This document shows positions 37,047 to 46,564 of a stretch of DNA of 64,000 nucleotides, one piece after another. Position 1 is the first letter of the stretch, and every line of letters begins with the position of its first letter. Below the pieces are notes generated by a model, which saw only the letters and a list, made by a program, of their open reading frames with translations, was not told the DNA's origin and did no database searches. The stretch is taken from assembly GCF_004330295.1 (NCBI RefSeq), contig NZ_SJOJ01000025.1, forward strand, positions 1 through 64,000, read 5' to 3'. Source of the stretch: Rahnella victoriana (GTDB lineage Bacteria; Pseudomonadota; Gammaproteobacteria; Enterobacterales; Enterobacteriaceae). The position numbers were made by a program, and so were the translations under genes.

Positions 37047-38036
37047 ATGAAGTCAATTTCCCGCATTCCCCTGTCTTGCTGTGTGCTGAGCACGCTGATC
37101 ACTGGCGCTTTCTCACTGTCGGCGCAGGCCGATGAGAAAATCGCGCTGCTGACTTCCTGGTACGCGCAGGCTGAACAGGGCGGCTATTATCAGGCGCTGG
37201 CGACGGGCATCTACAAACGTTACGGGCTGGATGTCAGCATTCAGTCCGGCGGCCCGCAGATCAACGGCATGCAGTTGCTGTTATCAAAACGTGCCGACGT
37301 GATCATCGGTTATGACCTTCAGCTGCTCGAGTCAGTGCAGCGCGGATTTCAGGCCAAAGCCATCGCCGCCCCCTTCCAGTTCGACCCGCAGGGGTTACTG
37401 ACCCACGCTTCTGTCACGTCACTCGACGGCCTGAAAGACAAAACCATTCTGGTTTCCAGCTCCGGGCAATCGACCTGGTGGCCGTGGCTTAAGGCACGTT
37501 ATCAGCTCAGCGATTCTCAGGTTCGCCCGTATACCTTCAACATTCAGCCCTTTGTCGCCGACGAGAACGTGGCGCAACAGGCGTACGTCAGCTCTGAAGT
37601 TTTTCAGGCACAAAAGGCGGGCGTGAAATCGAATTTCTTCCTGTTCTCTGAGCACGGCTATCCGCCTTATGGCGGCATTCTGATCACCCGTCCTGAGCTT
37701 ATCAGCGGCCGCAAAGACGCGATGGCGAAATTTGTGCAGGCGTCGATGGAAGGCTGGGTGAGTTATCTGCAAAACCCGGCGGCGGGCAACGCGCTGATCA
37801 AAAAGGATAATCCGAAGATGACGGACGACCTGCTGGCCTGGGGCGTTCAGCAAATCAAAGAGCATCACCTGATTGACGGCGGCGATGCAGCGACGCAGGG
37901 CTGGGGCACCATGACTGAAGCGCGCTGGCAGAAAACCCGTGATTTCATGGTCAGCGCCAAACTGCTGAATGCGGATACCGACTGGAAGCAGGCGTATACC
38001 ACCGAATTTGTTGACCACATGCAGGTTAAACCCTGA
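37047..38036 (+). CDS. ABC transporter substrate-binding protein, NMT1/THI5-like (copy 2)
   Basis: 329 residues from the ATG at 37047 (GGAGAGGAG upstream). Signal peptide to about AQA-DE (28). LTSWYAQAEQGGYYQALATGIYKRYGLDVSI aligns closely with the copy-1 protein, as do FNIQPFVADENVAQQAYVSSE and the SEHGYPPYGG region. There is no permease or ATPase beside it, so it probably delivers to the importer encoded at 29368-31015. It is 11 bp upstream of the deaminase gene. Confidence 0.9.
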   Translation: MKSISRIPLSCCVLSTLITGAFSLSAQADEKIALLTSWYAQAEQGGYYQALATGIYKRYGLDVSIQSGGPQINGMQLLLSKRADVIIGYDLQLLESVQRGFQAKAIAAPFQFDPQGLLTHASVTSLDGLKDKTILVSSSGQSTWWPWLKARYQLSDSQVRPYTFNIQPFVADENVAQQAYVSSEVFQAQKAGVKSNFFLFSEHGYPPYGGILITRPELISGRKDAMAKFVQASMEGWVSYLQNPAAGNALIKKDNPKMTDDLLAWGVQQIKEHHLIDGGDAATQGWGTMTEARWQKTRDFMVSAKLLNADTDWKQAYTTEFVDHMQVKP

Positions 38037-38047
38037 GGAGCGTTGCG

Positions 38048-39475
38048 ATGTCATCTGACTCTTTACTGATTAAAAATGCACACGCCATCCTGACCGGTTT
38101 ACCGGGAGACGAAGCGCGTCATGCCGGGCCGGATATCCGCGTCCGTCACGGCGTGATCGAGGCGATGGGCACCCTGACGGCGCTGCCCGACGAGCGGCTG
38201 ATTGATGCCCGCGATTGTGTGGTCTATCCGGCCTGGGTCAATACTCACCATCATTTGTTTCAGTCATTGCTCAAAGGCGAGCCGCAGGGGCTGAACCAAA
38301 GCCTGACCGCGTGGTTAAGCGCCACGCCTTATCGCTTTCGCGCCACGTTCGATGAATCCACTTTTCGTCTCGCGGTGCGTATCGGCCTGACCGAACTGCT
38401 GCGTTCGGGTTGCGCCACGGTGGCGGATCACAACTACCTTTACTGGCCGGATATGCCTTTCGATACGTCCGACATTCTGTTCAGTGAAGGGGAAGCGCTG
38501 GGCATGCGCATTGTCTTATGCCGCGGCGGTGCGACGCAGGGGCGGGCGATTGAAAAAGATTTGCCACAGGCACTGCGTCCGGAAAACTTCGACCATTACA
38601 TGACGGACATGGAACGGCTGGTCGGGCGCTATCACGATGCGAAACCGACGTCGCTGCGCCGCGTGGTGATGGCACCGACGACATTACTGCATTCGGCACC
38701 GGGTCCGCAGCTGCGCGAAATGGCGAAACTGGCGCGCAGTTTAGGGATCCGCCTGCACAGCCATTTATCCGAAACGGTGGATTATCTCGATGCGGCACGC
38801 GCTAAGTTCGACATGACGCCGGTGCAGTTTTGCGCGGAACACGACTGGCTGGGGGACGATGTGTGGTTCGCGCATCTGGTCAAACTGCTGCCGCAGGAGA
38901 TTGCGATGCTCGGACAGACACGCACCGGCATTGCGCACTGTCCGCAAAGCAACGGGCGTCTGGGCAGCGGTATCGCCGATCTGCTGGCGCTGGAACAGGC
39001 GGGCGTGCCGGTTTCGCTGGGCGTAGACGGTGCGGCATCCAACGAGGCGGCCGATATGCAAAGTGAAGCGCATGCCGCGTGGCTGTTCCAGCGTGCCCGA
39101 AAAGGCATGCTGGCGACACCGCGCTATGACGGTGGCACTTTTGAAGGCGGCGGAGACGCAGCATCCATTGAAGACGTGGTGCGCTGGGGCAGTGCGGGCG
39201 GGGCGCACATCCTCGGGCTGCAACAAAGCGGCAGCGTGCAGGTCGGTATGCTGGCGGATATCGCCATTTACCGGCTGGATGACCCGCGTTATTTCGGTTT
39301 GCATGACATGGCCATCGGCCCGGTGGCCTGCGGCGGTCGTGCCTCGCTGAAGGCGCTGATGATTAACGGCCGCGTGATCGTCGAAAACGATGTTATCCCC
39401 GGTCTCGATCTGGACGCCATGCGCCATGAGGCGATGTCAGCCGTCCGTACCCTGCAACAGCGCGCTGCGCGCTAA
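38048..39475 (+). CDS. 8-oxoguanine deaminase-like amidohydrolase
   Basis: 475 residues of the COG0402 (TrzA/AtzA/SsnA) amidohydrolase group. Metal ligands in NTHHHLFQSL (His67, His69), the substrate His in LHSHLSETVDY and the catalytic Asp in LGVDGAASNE. The NTHHHLFQSL form with this length is seen in 8-oxoguanine deaminase, which yields urate plus ammonia; s-triazine hydrolases are related. GGAG lies about 8 bases before the start. Confidence 0.82.
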   Translation: MSSDSLLIKNAHAILTGLPGDEARHAGPDIRVRHGVIEAMGTLTALPDERLIDARDCVVYPAWVNTHHHLFQSLLKGEPQGLNQSLTAWLSATPYRFRATFDESTFRLAVRIGLTELLRSGCATVADHNYLYWPDMPFDTSDILFSEGEALGMRIVLCRGGATQGRAIEKDLPQALRPENFDHYMTDMERLVGRYHDAKPTSLRRVVMAPTTLLHSAPGPQLREMAKLARSLGIRLHSHLSETVDYLDAARAKFDMTPVQFCAEHDWLGDDVWFAHLVKLLPQEIAMLGQTRTGIAHCPQSNGRLGSGIADLLALEQAGVPVSLGVDGAASNEAADMQSEAHAAWLFQRARKGMLATPRYDGGTFEGGGDAASIEDVVRWGSAGGAHILGLQQSGSVQVGMLADIAIYRLDDPRYFGLHDMAIGPVACGGRASLKALMINGRVIVENDVIPGLDLDAMRHEAMSAVRTLQQRAAR

Positions 39476-39502
39476 CCCCATTGATTAAGAAGGATAAAAA
39501 TA

Positions 39503-40507
39503 ATGACGCCATCACCTCAGACACAGTCCGCTCAAACAAAAAGCTATGCATTGCAGGAACTGGAAAAAGAAGCCGGAATGGGCGCGATGGGCGAAGAGAC
39601 CTTTGCCCGCGAAGTGCGCTGTATTGACCTGTCAGATTTTGAAAACCGTAAAAGTGAGATCGCCGACGAACTCTGGCGTGCAGCCGTCGAAATCGGCTTC
39701 TTTCAGGTCAGCAATCACGGTATCGCGTTGAGCGATATCCGTCAGGCCTTCAGCATGACCGAGGATTTCTTCTCGCTGCCCGACGCGGTAAAAGCGCAGT
39801 ATCCGCTGGCGCGTAACGCCGGATGGGAGAATAAATCGCAGGTGCGCCCGTCGACCCGAACGCCGGATCAGAAAGAGTCCTACCAGATCACCCGTCCGCT
39901 GATGGACACGCTGTGGCCAGACGAGCAGGAATTGCCCGCGTTTAAAAACACCATGCTGGGCTTTGAATCGCAGTGCTGGCAGTTGGGCATGAAATTGCTT
40001 TCCTGTTTTGCGCTCAGGCTGGGCTTTCCTGAGCATTTTTTCGAACAGGCGCACAATCCTGATCAGCAAACCTATCAGAGCACACTGCGCATGCTGCATT
40101 ACTATGCCACCGAACAATCGGAGCAGGGGATGTGGCGTGCGGGCGCGCATACGGATTTTGACTGCCTGACGCTGCTTTTCCAGCGTCCGGGGCAGGGCGG
40201 ATTGCAGGTTTGTCCGGGTAAAGACAGCGAAAGCCAGCAGTGGACCAGCATCGAACCGCGCGAAGAGGTGATCACCTGCAATATCGGCGACATGCTGATG
40301 CGCTGGAGCGATGACCAGCTGCCGTCAAATTTCCATCGGGTGAGAAGCCCGCTGCCCGGCGAATATCAGGGGGCGCGCTACAGTCTGGCGTTTTTCTGTC
40401 AGGCCAATAAAGACGTCGAGATTTTGGGGCCACAGGCGAAGTATCCGGCCATCAGCGCCGAAGATTATCTGCAACAGCGTATTCAGGCGAATTTCGCCAA
40501 AGGGTAA
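39503..40507 (+). CDS. Isopenicillin N synthase-like Fe(II)/2-oxoglutarate dioxygenase
   Basis: 334 residues with an N-terminal DIOX_N domain (IDLSDF, VEIGFFQVSNHGI) and the jelly-roll core: Fe ligands His216 and Asp218 (AHTDFDCLTLLFQ), His278 (NFHRVRSP), and the 2OG-binding RxS at Arg292/Ser294. It hydroxylates or demethylates a small molecule in the cytosol. Last gene of the plus arm, 27 bp after the deaminase; a bidirectional terminator follows. Confidence 0.9.
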   Translation: MTPSPQTQSAQTKSYALQELEKEAGMGAMGEETFAREVRCIDLSDFENRKSEIADELWRAAVEIGFFQVSNHGIALSDIRQAFSMTEDFFSLPDAVKAQYPLARNAGWENKSQVRPSTRTPDQKESYQITRPLMDTLWPDEQELPAFKNTMLGFESQCWQLGMKLLSCFALRLGFPEHFFEQAHNPDQQTYQSTLRMLHYYATEQSEQGMWRAGAHTDFDCLTLLFQRPGQGGLQVCPGKDSESQQWTSIEPREEVITCNIGDMLMRWSDDQLPSNFHRVRSPLPGEYQGARYSLAFFCQANKDVEILGPQAKYPAISAEDYLQQRIQANFAKG

Positions 40508-40522
40508 GCGGTCATAAAAAAC

Positions 40523-40558
40523 AAAAAGCCCGCTGAGTGTGCTCACGCGGGCTTTTTT
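40523..40558. terminator. Bidirectional terminator between dioxygenase and YjfB-type genes
   Basis: AAAAAGCCCGC / GCGGGCTTTTTT arms with an inner TGAG/CTCA pairing; it sits between convergent genes. Confidence 0.88.
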
Positions 40559-40565
40559 GTCTCTG

Positions 40566-40754
40566 TCAGGCGGTGGTATTGATATTGCGACCGATTGCCG
40601 GATTAGCCGGTAACGCGGGGATCGCGTCAATCATGCTGGTCACTGCCGTCTGCTGACTATCCAGCGACTTTTTCAGCAGGATGTTGTTGACCTGAGTGCT
40701 GGTATCCAGGCTATTAAGGCCGGTCGCCAGCGATGCAATTTGCGAAACATCCAT
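40566..40754 (-). CDS. YjfB-family putative motility protein
   Basis: 62 residues from the start at 40754, which has AGGAG 5 bases upstream; the longer frame to 40850 is unlikely. MDVSQIASLATGL at the N-terminus and the INTTA tail are the two conserved ends of the YjfB_2 (PF14070) family of small proteins linked to motility. The exact function is unknown. Confidence 0.82.
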   Translation of the reverse strand: MDVSQIASLATGLNSLDTSTQVNNILLKKSLDSQQTAVTSMIDAIPALPANPAIGRNINTTA

Positions 40755-40976
40755 TTTGTTCTCCTGTTCGGTACAACATAAAAGGAACTGATTACGGCCC
40801 GGAAATCGCCATTGCATTGTTATCGGCATATCAGGCAATAACTTGAGCAATAAATGCAGTTCTGCGGCAGTCGGGCGGAGGAAGGGTGCCCCTGATATAA
40901 CCGCTGGCGGATTATTGACTATATTAAGCTAAGTATCTCAGGAGAAAGAATCACATCACGCGATCAGGAGCGGAAC

Positions 40977-42023
40977 ATGAAATTCATACAGGGGACTTTT
41001 TCCTGCTTTATCGCTGTCGTTTTCTTACTGGTCATCACACCCTCATTGGCTGCTGTTAATCTGACCGGCGCGGGGGGGACTTTTCCTGCGCCGATGTATG
41101 CGAAATGGGCCGATGCTTATTTTAAAAATACCGGTAATCGGGTGAATTATCAGGGGATTGGTTCTTCCGGCGGTATAAGACAAGTTATCGCGAAAACCAT
41201 CGATTTTGGTGGCACAGATATCCCCATGAGTGAAGAAGATTTGAACAGGAATGATTTGTTTCAGTTTCCGACCCTGACAGGCGGTATCGTCGTGGTTGTT
41301 AACATTCCAGGTATCGCTTCCGGGCAGCTGATTCTGGATGGTGAAACACTGGGAGACATCTATCTCGGTAAGATTAAAAGATGGAATGACCCCGCAATCG
41401 TCAGACTGAACCCCGGACTCAATTTGCCTGGCATCAATATCGCGGTAGTCAGGCGTTCTGACGGTGCGGGTTCGACGTATGTATTCACCCGTTATCTGGA
41501 AAAAGTGAACAGCAGATGGAAAGCAAACGTCGGCTCTGGTGCGACAGTCAGGTGGCCAACCGGCCTCGGGGGAAAAGGGAATGACGGTGTGGCAGCATTT
41601 GTACAACGTCTGCGCGGCTCAATAGGTTATGTCGAATACACCTATGCGAAGCCGGGTAATATGGCATACACCAGACTGGTCAATGCGGAAGGTAAAGCGA
41701 TCAGCCCGAATGAAGCCTCATTCCGGGCGGCAGGCGACGGGGCTGACTGGAGCCAAAGTTTCTCTCAGGATCTCACTAATCAGAAAGGGGATAACGCGTG
41801 GCCGGTCACTTCTGCGACGTTCATTTTGATTCCCAAAAAGCCGAGAAATATCGCTAAGGGAAAAGAAATCCTGAGGTTTTTTGACTGGGCCTTTAAAAAT
41901 GGCGATAACCTTGCGACAGAACTGGATTTTGCGGCACTGCCTGACCCGTTAGTAGAGAAAATCCGTACCGCCTGGCAAACCAATATTAAAGACAGCAGTG
42001 GAGAACACCCTTTATATCCTTAA
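40977..42023 (+). CDS. pstS: PstS-family phosphate-binding protein (stand-alone)
   Basis: 348 residues with a Sec signal peptide (cleavage near SLA-AV, 26). The phosphate-binding motifs are present: [51 protein letters not shown] and YVEYTYA. No pstC, pstA, pstB or phoU is adjacent, so this is an orphan copy; such duplicates can supply the housekeeping Pst importer or act in signalling. I see no clear Pho box. Confidence 0.88.
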   Translation: MKFIQGTFSCFIAVVFLLVITPSLAAVNLTGAGGTFPAPMYAKWADAYFKNTGNRVNYQGIGSSGGIRQVIAKTIDFGGTDIPMSEEDLNRNDLFQFPTLTGGIVVVVNIPGIASGQLILDGETLGDIYLGKIKRWNDPAIVRLNPGLNLPGINIAVVRRSDGAGSTYVFTRYLEKVNSRWKANVGSGATVRWPTGLGGKGNDGVAAFVQRLRGSIGYVEYTYAKPGNMAYTRLVNAEGKAISPNEASFRAAGDGADWSQSFSQDLTNQKGDNAWPVTSATFILIPKKPRNIAKGKEILRFFDWAFKNGDNLATELDFAALPDPLVEKIRTAWQTNIKDSSGEHPLYP

Positions 42024-42475
42024 GAACTGCTTCCTCACTTTACGGTTCCGGAGCGGCCGACACACATTCTTTACTTACCAGACAGACAAATAACACCTGC
42101 GCAAAGAAGCGTTGTCGGCTTCTCAATGGCGTCTTTTGGGGATGCGTTTTTTCCGGAAAATATCCCCGTCAGGCTCGATCAGATTTTTAACTTTGACAGT
42201 CCGTTCTTCGCTCATAGCGGACTATGCGTCCACGTCAGGCTGCTTTGTGCCAACAGCGGACATTGCTCATGGTCAGTTATACCAACCAACGAAGATCAGG
42301 TCTGTTGCATTGAAGAATTTATGTCAACATAGAAACGCCTGAATACGTATTTCCCCCCTTATCAAACTCAGCGATGATCCGTTCTCCGGAAAATCATCCG
42401 GGCAACAACGCATAAAAGTTACGTTTCGCTATTTAACTTTGTGAATTTCATCTGCAATGTTTCTAAGGGTATTCT
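42024..42475. other. Gap with a dispersed-repeat copy
   Basis: 452 bp between PstS and the MFS gene. Two short plus-strand frames here read through the repeat at 42198-42270 and have no ribosome sites. The rest is low-complexity intergenic DNA with the MFS upstream region at its right end. Confidence 0.5.
42198..42270. repeat. Dispersed intergenic repeat, copy 2
   Basis: AGTCCGTTCTTCGCTCATAG, continuing CGGAC, then TGCTTTGTGCCAACAGCGGA and CATTGCTCA. The two half-units face each other as in the copy at 17531-17590. Confidence 0.7.
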
Positions 42476-43654
42476 ATGCAAAATAAAAGCACTCTGCTTT
42501 TACTGGCGCTGTCTGTGGCTGTTTTCGGGGTAATCACCACCGAAATTGCCATCATCGGCTTACTGCCAAAACTGGTTTCTCAGCTCCACGTCACGCCCAC
42601 CCAGGTCGGTTTTCTGGTCAGCATCTATGCCATTATCGTGGCCGTTACCGGGCCTTTTATCACGCTGATGCTGTCTGGCTTTAACAAGAAAACGGTTCTG
42701 CTGAGCATTCTTGTCGTCTTTATTGTGTCGAACCTGATTTATGCCACCACTGACGTGTTCAACCTGATGTTGGTGTTTCGCATTCTGCCTGCGCTGGCTC
42801 ATGCCGTCTTCTTTGCCGTTGCGCTGGTTGTGGCCGCTAATTCCGTACCGAAAGAAAAAGCCGCAGGCGCTGCAGCAAAAGTGTTTGCCGGAGTGGCCAT
42901 TGGGCTGGTGCTGGGTGTCCCACTCAGCTCTCTGATTGCCGAGCATTTCTCTTTATCCGCAGCGTTTTACTTTGGTGCTGCAGCGTGCGTGCTGGCCTTC
43001 CTGGGCGTCCTGTTCCTGATGCCCTCAATGCCGACCCTGCATAAGGTTTCCTTTGCCAGCCAGCTTTCCGTACTGCGGAACGGTAAGCTGTGGCTGACCA
43101 TCTCAACGGTAACGTTAATTTTCGCCGCAATGTTTTCCAGCTTTAGCTATGTTGCAGATTATCTTTCACGCGTTACTCACCTGAATAACAATTACATCAG
43201 CGCCATGCTAATCCTCTTTGGTGTCTGTGGTTTTGCTGGCAACTTCGTGTTCAGCAGTTTCCTGCAAAAGAACGTAGTTAAAACCACTCTGGTTTACCCG
43301 CTGCTGTTCACCTTGCTTCTGCTTTTGGTATGGTTCTTTGGCTTTTCACCGTTGGTGATGTGCCTGCTGACCGTGTTCTGGGGCGCATTCCACTCCTCCG
43401 GCCTGGTGGTCAGTCAGACCTGGTTGATGCGTGAAGCCAGCGAAGCGCCCGAGTTTGCAAACAGCCTTTATATGTCGTTCTCCAATCTGGGAATTACCCT
43501 CGGTTCACTGACGGGCGGATGGTTTATCGCCCGCCTGGGGACGCACTCGGTGGTACTGAGCAGCGTGATCTTCACTCTGCTGGCATTTGTCAGCATTCTG
43601 ATTAAACACCGCTCTGATACTAAAGCAGTACCGGTTCAGGAAGAGATGGCCTGA
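42476..43654 (+). CDS. MFS efflux transporter (DHA1, YdhP/SotB-like)
   Basis: 392 residues with 12 hydrophobic helices. EIAIIGLLPKLVSQLHVTPTQVGFLVSIYAI in helix 1-2 and LAHAVFFAVALVVAANSVPKEKAAGAAAKVFAGVAIGLVLGVPL (antiporter motif C in helix 5) mark DHA1 drug or sugar efflux pumps. Single-gene unit ahead of the Old Yellow Enzyme gene; a terminator lies between. Confidence 0.88.
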   Translation: MQNKSTLLLLALSVAVFGVITTEIAIIGLLPKLVSQLHVTPTQVGFLVSIYAIIVAVTGPFITLMLSGFNKKTVLLSILVVFIVSNLIYATTDVFNLMLVFRILPALAHAVFFAVALVVAANSVPKEKAAGAAAKVFAGVAIGLVLGVPLSSLIAEHFSLSAAFYFGAAACVLAFLGVLFLMPSMPTLHKVSFASQLSVLRNGKLWLTISTVTLIFAAMFSSFSYVADYLSRVTHLNNNYISAMLILFGVCGFAGNFVFSSFLQKNVVKTTLVYPLLFTLLLLLVWFFGFSPLVMCLLTVFWGAFHSSGLVVSQTWLMREASEAPEFANSLYMSFSNLGITLGSLTGGWFIARLGTHSVVLSSVIFTLLAFVSILIKHRSDTKAVPVQEEMA

Positions 43655-43694
43655 AAAAATAAAGACGGATCGCTGCTCTAAGTAGAATCTATGG

Positions 43695-43725
43695 AACCTC
43701 TGTTCGGAACAGAACGGGGGTTTTA
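43695..43725 (+). terminator. Terminator of the MFS gene
   Basis: An 11-bp stem (AACCTCTGTTC / GAACGGGGGTT, with two G-T pairs) and a 6-base loop, followed by TTATT. Confidence 0.65.
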
Positions 43726-43777
43726 TTCCCTCTTTCAGCACCGCATTATGGAGTTCAGTTATTAAAAGGAGTCTGTA

Positions 43778-44887
43778 ATGGAAAAGTTGTTTACTTCATA
43801 CACCGTCGGCGACACGACAATTCAAACCCGTATTGTCATGGCACCGATGACCCGTTCCCGGGCCAGAGAAGGGGATATTGCCGATAACCTCACCGCTAAA
43901 TATTATCGTCAGCGCGCATCAGCAGGCCTTATCGTCAGCGAAGGCTCTCAAATTTCCGTTCAGGGGCAGGGGTATCTTTTTACGCCTGGTATCTACTCTG
44001 CTGCACAGGTAGAGGGATGGAAGAAAACGACTCAGGCGGTTCATCAGGCAGGCGGCAAAATATTCATCCAGCTCTGGCATGTTGGGCGAATTTCGCATGT
44101 CAGTCTGCAAAAGAATGGCGCCGCCCCCGTCAGCTCAGTTGCCGTCAGGGCTGAAAACTCGACGTGTTATGCCCGTGATGAAAATGGCATTGCTGGACCT
44201 GTTCCGGTTTCATTCCCGCGCGCTCTTTCAGCCAAAGAGATCGGTTTGGTCATTCAGGATTATGTAAAGGCCGCTGAAAATGCTATTGAAGCGGGTTTTG
44301 ACGGCGTCGAAATCCACGCGGCAAACGGCTATCTGCTTGAACAGTTTATTAATGGCGCTCTGAACACGCGCAGCGATGAATACGGTGGTGAGAGAATTGA
44401 GAACCGACTGCGATTCGTGCTTGAAGTGACTGACGCTGTATCACGGGCGATCGGTGGAGGAAAAACCGGCATACGACTTGCGCCATTTGGTCGTCTGTTT
44501 GATATGCATGCATTCAGCGGTGAAGAACAAACCTGGCTGACGCTGGCAGAAGAGCTCACGACACGCCGGCTGGCCTATGTTCACCTGAGCGATCAACAGA
44601 CTTTAGGTGAACAGGCTATTCCTGAAGGATTCATTGAGAAATTCCGAAAGGCCTACAGCGGCACGCTCATTATTGCAGGGGGATTCGATAAGCAACGAGC
44701 CGAAATTTACCTGCAGGAAGGAAAAGCGGATCTCATTGCTTTTGGCAGACCCTATATTGCCAATCCTGACCTCACAGAGCGGATGAAAAACAACTGGCCG
44801 CTGAATGAAGTTAACCGGGCAACAATGTATGGTGGGGCTGAGGAAGGCTATACCGATTATCCGTTCTGGCCAGACACAACGGCATAG
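43778..44887 (+). CDS. Old Yellow Enzyme-type alkene reductase (NemA-like), copy 1
   Basis: 369 residues, FMN TIM barrel. RIVMAPMTRSRA, LWHVGRISH, VEIHAANGYLLEQFINGALNTRSDEYGG (His/Asn pair that binds the activated substrate carbonyl or nitro group) and LIAFGRPYIANPDL are family marks. It reduces activated alkenes, nitro esters or quinones with NAD(P)H. A paralogue lies 2.9 kb downstream. Confidence 0.92.
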   Translation: MEKLFTSYTVGDTTIQTRIVMAPMTRSRAREGDIADNLTAKYYRQRASAGLIVSEGSQISVQGQGYLFTPGIYSAAQVEGWKKTTQAVHQAGGKIFIQLWHVGRISHVSLQKNGAAPVSSVAVRAENSTCYARDENGIAGPVPVSFPRALSAKEIGLVIQDYVKAAENAIEAGFDGVEIHAANGYLLEQFINGALNTRSDEYGGERIENRLRFVLEVTDAVSRAIGGGKTGIRLAPFGRLFDMHAFSGEEQTWLTLAEELTTRRLAYVHLSDQQTLGEQAIPEGFIEKFRKAYSGTLIIAGGFDKQRAEIYLQEGKADLIAFGRPYIANPDLTERMKNNWPLNEVNRATMYGGAEEGYTDYPFWPDTTA

Positions 44888-44895
44888 TCGTCCCA

Positions 44896-45807
44896 TCAGT
44901 CAAGTAAGCCGTCTTCTGCTGCCTTTATCAACGTGTCCACAACATAACGAATTTTAGGTAACAGTTGGCGGTTTTTAGGCCAGAGCGCACTGATGGGCAT
45001 TTCTCCACCGGAATGTCCGACCAGAACCTCTTTCAGCTCCCCTGATTCAAGATATTTTCCAACCAGCCATAACGGCAGTTGTGAAAGCCCACAGCCCGCC
45101 AGCGTGGCCGATAACATCGCATCTCCGTCCGCAAACTCATGGGTCGGTGGCGGCGTATACCGCGAAATCTGACCATCATTTTCTTTGAGTAGCCAGGAGA
45201 TCGGCTGATTCCGGCGAAACCCCACCACACACTGATGCTGGCTCAGTTCTTCAGATGAAACGGGTTCTCCACCGTACAGTAAATAGTCAGGAGAAGCGCA
45301 GATAACCAGTTTCTGCGTGGTCAGCCTTCTGGCAACCAGCCCACTGCTGTCGGCAAGTTCACCAATGCGGATGACAAGGTCAATACCCTCCTCAATGAGG
45401 TCGACAAATCGTTCGCTGAAAGTGACGGTCAATGCGAGTTCGGGATAACGGCGTGTAATCTGCAGCAGGATCGGCAAAATACGCTGTCTGCCAAAGGCTG
45501 CGGGTAAGTCCACCCGAAGCCGCCCTGAAGGCTGGCAGATATGAGAGGTCAACTCGGCTTCTGCCTGCTCAAGAATATCCATGGCATTTTGACAACTTAT
45601 CAGGAAACGCTCACCATCCGGCGTCAGGCTCAGACGCCGCGTGGATCGCAGAAACAATTTAAGTCCCAGCCTGGCTTCAAGGCGACCCACACTTTTACCC
45701 ACGGCTGATTTTGTCAGCCCGAGTCTCTCAGCCGCCGCGGTAAAACTTCCCTGCTGTGCAGTAGTGACAAAGGCGGTAATTCCGCCCAGGTGATCGGTAT
45801 TTCGCAT
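44896..45807 (-). CDS. LysR-family transcriptional regulator
   Basis: 303 residues: HTH (FVTTAQQGSFTAAAERLGLTKSAVGKSVGRLEARLGLKLFLRSTRRLSLTPDG, about 12-67) and effector domain with DLVIRIGEL. It converges on the Old Yellow Enzyme gene (8-bp gap) and follows the SnoaL-like gene by 22 bp on the same strand, so it probably controls this redox block. Confidence 0.92.
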   Translation of the reverse strand: MRNTDHLGGITAFVTTAQQGSFTAAAERLGLTKSAVGKSVGRLEARLGLKLFLRSTRRLSLTPDGERFLISCQNAMDILEQAEAELTSHICQPSGRLRVDLPAAFGRQRILPILLQITRRYPELALTVTFSERFVDLIEEGIDLVIRIGELADSSGLVARRLTTQKLVICASPDYLLYGGEPVSSEELSQHQCVVGFRRNQPISWLLKENDGQISRYTPPPTHEFADGDAMLSATLAGCGLSQLPLWLVGKYLESGELKEVLVGHSGGEMPISALWPKNRQLLPKIRYVVDTLIKAAEDGLLD

Positions 45808-45829
45808 GTTGAATATTCCGTTAAGTGCT

Positions 45830-46564
45830 TCAGGACCAGTTTGCGTGACGAATGACGAGATAGCGGCCTCCCTCTTCAGCCAGTTCCAGGCTGAGTCTTC
45901 GTTCAGTACCGTCTACAGGGAGTAACAGGGTGCTCTTCATCGCCAGAATGTCTGTCTCTTCAATACTTATCCCGTCGGGATCGGCACTGCGTAAAAATGC
46001 GGGTAAATTCTGTCGTGTATTCTCATCGGCATTCCCGGAAACGATCGTTGAAACAGCCCCAGACCTTGCGGTCAGCATAAGCTGAAAGAAACGGGCTATA
46101 AACGAATGTACCCGGTTTTCACTGAATGACTCACGGAATACCTTATCAGGGTTATGATATACGGGAGTTTTCTGCATGAAAGTAAAAAAAGCGTCCTCTC
46201 CCTCACCGAATAAGAGCGTTGTCCGGTATTCCGAAAGTGCCCCTCCCACCGTCAAATCACTTTCGACCCTCTGGTAGCCAATATCCATATTAACGGTTGC
46301 CTCGTTTTCCTGGCCGGGAATAAATTCAAAGCGCCGGATAAAGTGCGAGCCCTTTTCGTATGGCAGGCTTTTCAACCAGCTATCCATTCCGTCTTTTCCC
46401 TCGGCCAGAAGATGCGTGCCGGCATGAACCAGCCTGACGCACGGAGTGAAAATATCCAGATGCCGGCTGACCTCCTCTGTTTGTCCCTCAAAAAAAGCAA
46501 ACCAGCGATGGGCAATATCACATGCCGAGTAATACCGGGCTTTCCAAATCTGCTCTTCAGTCAT
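45830..46564 (-). CDS. SnoaL/NTF2-like protein, unknown
   Basis: 244 residues. The N-terminal half (ARYYSACDIAHRWFAFFEGQ, LLAEGKDGMDSWLKSL, HFIRRFEF) has the cone-shaped NTF2/SnoaL look; the second half repeats a similar pattern, so two such domains are possible. There are no catalytic residues I can name. A related two-domain protein lies at 49462. Divergent from the luciferase-like gene. Confidence 0.7.
   Translation of the reverse strand: MTEEQIWKARYYSACDIAHRWFAFFEGQTEEVSRHLDIFTPCVRLVHAGTHLLAEGKDGMDSWLKSLPYEKGSHFIRRFEFIPGQENEATVNMDIGYQRVESDLTVGGALSEYRTTLLFGEGEDAFFTFMQKTPVYHNPDKVFRESFSENRVHSFIARFFQLMLTARSGAVSTIVSGNADENTRQNLPAFLRSADPDGISIEETDILAMKSTLLLPVDGTERRLSLELAEEGGRYLVIRHANWS

Noticed and set aside
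42112-42342. Two overlapping short plus-strand frames
   Set aside because: They translate through the dispersed repeat and lack ribosome sites.
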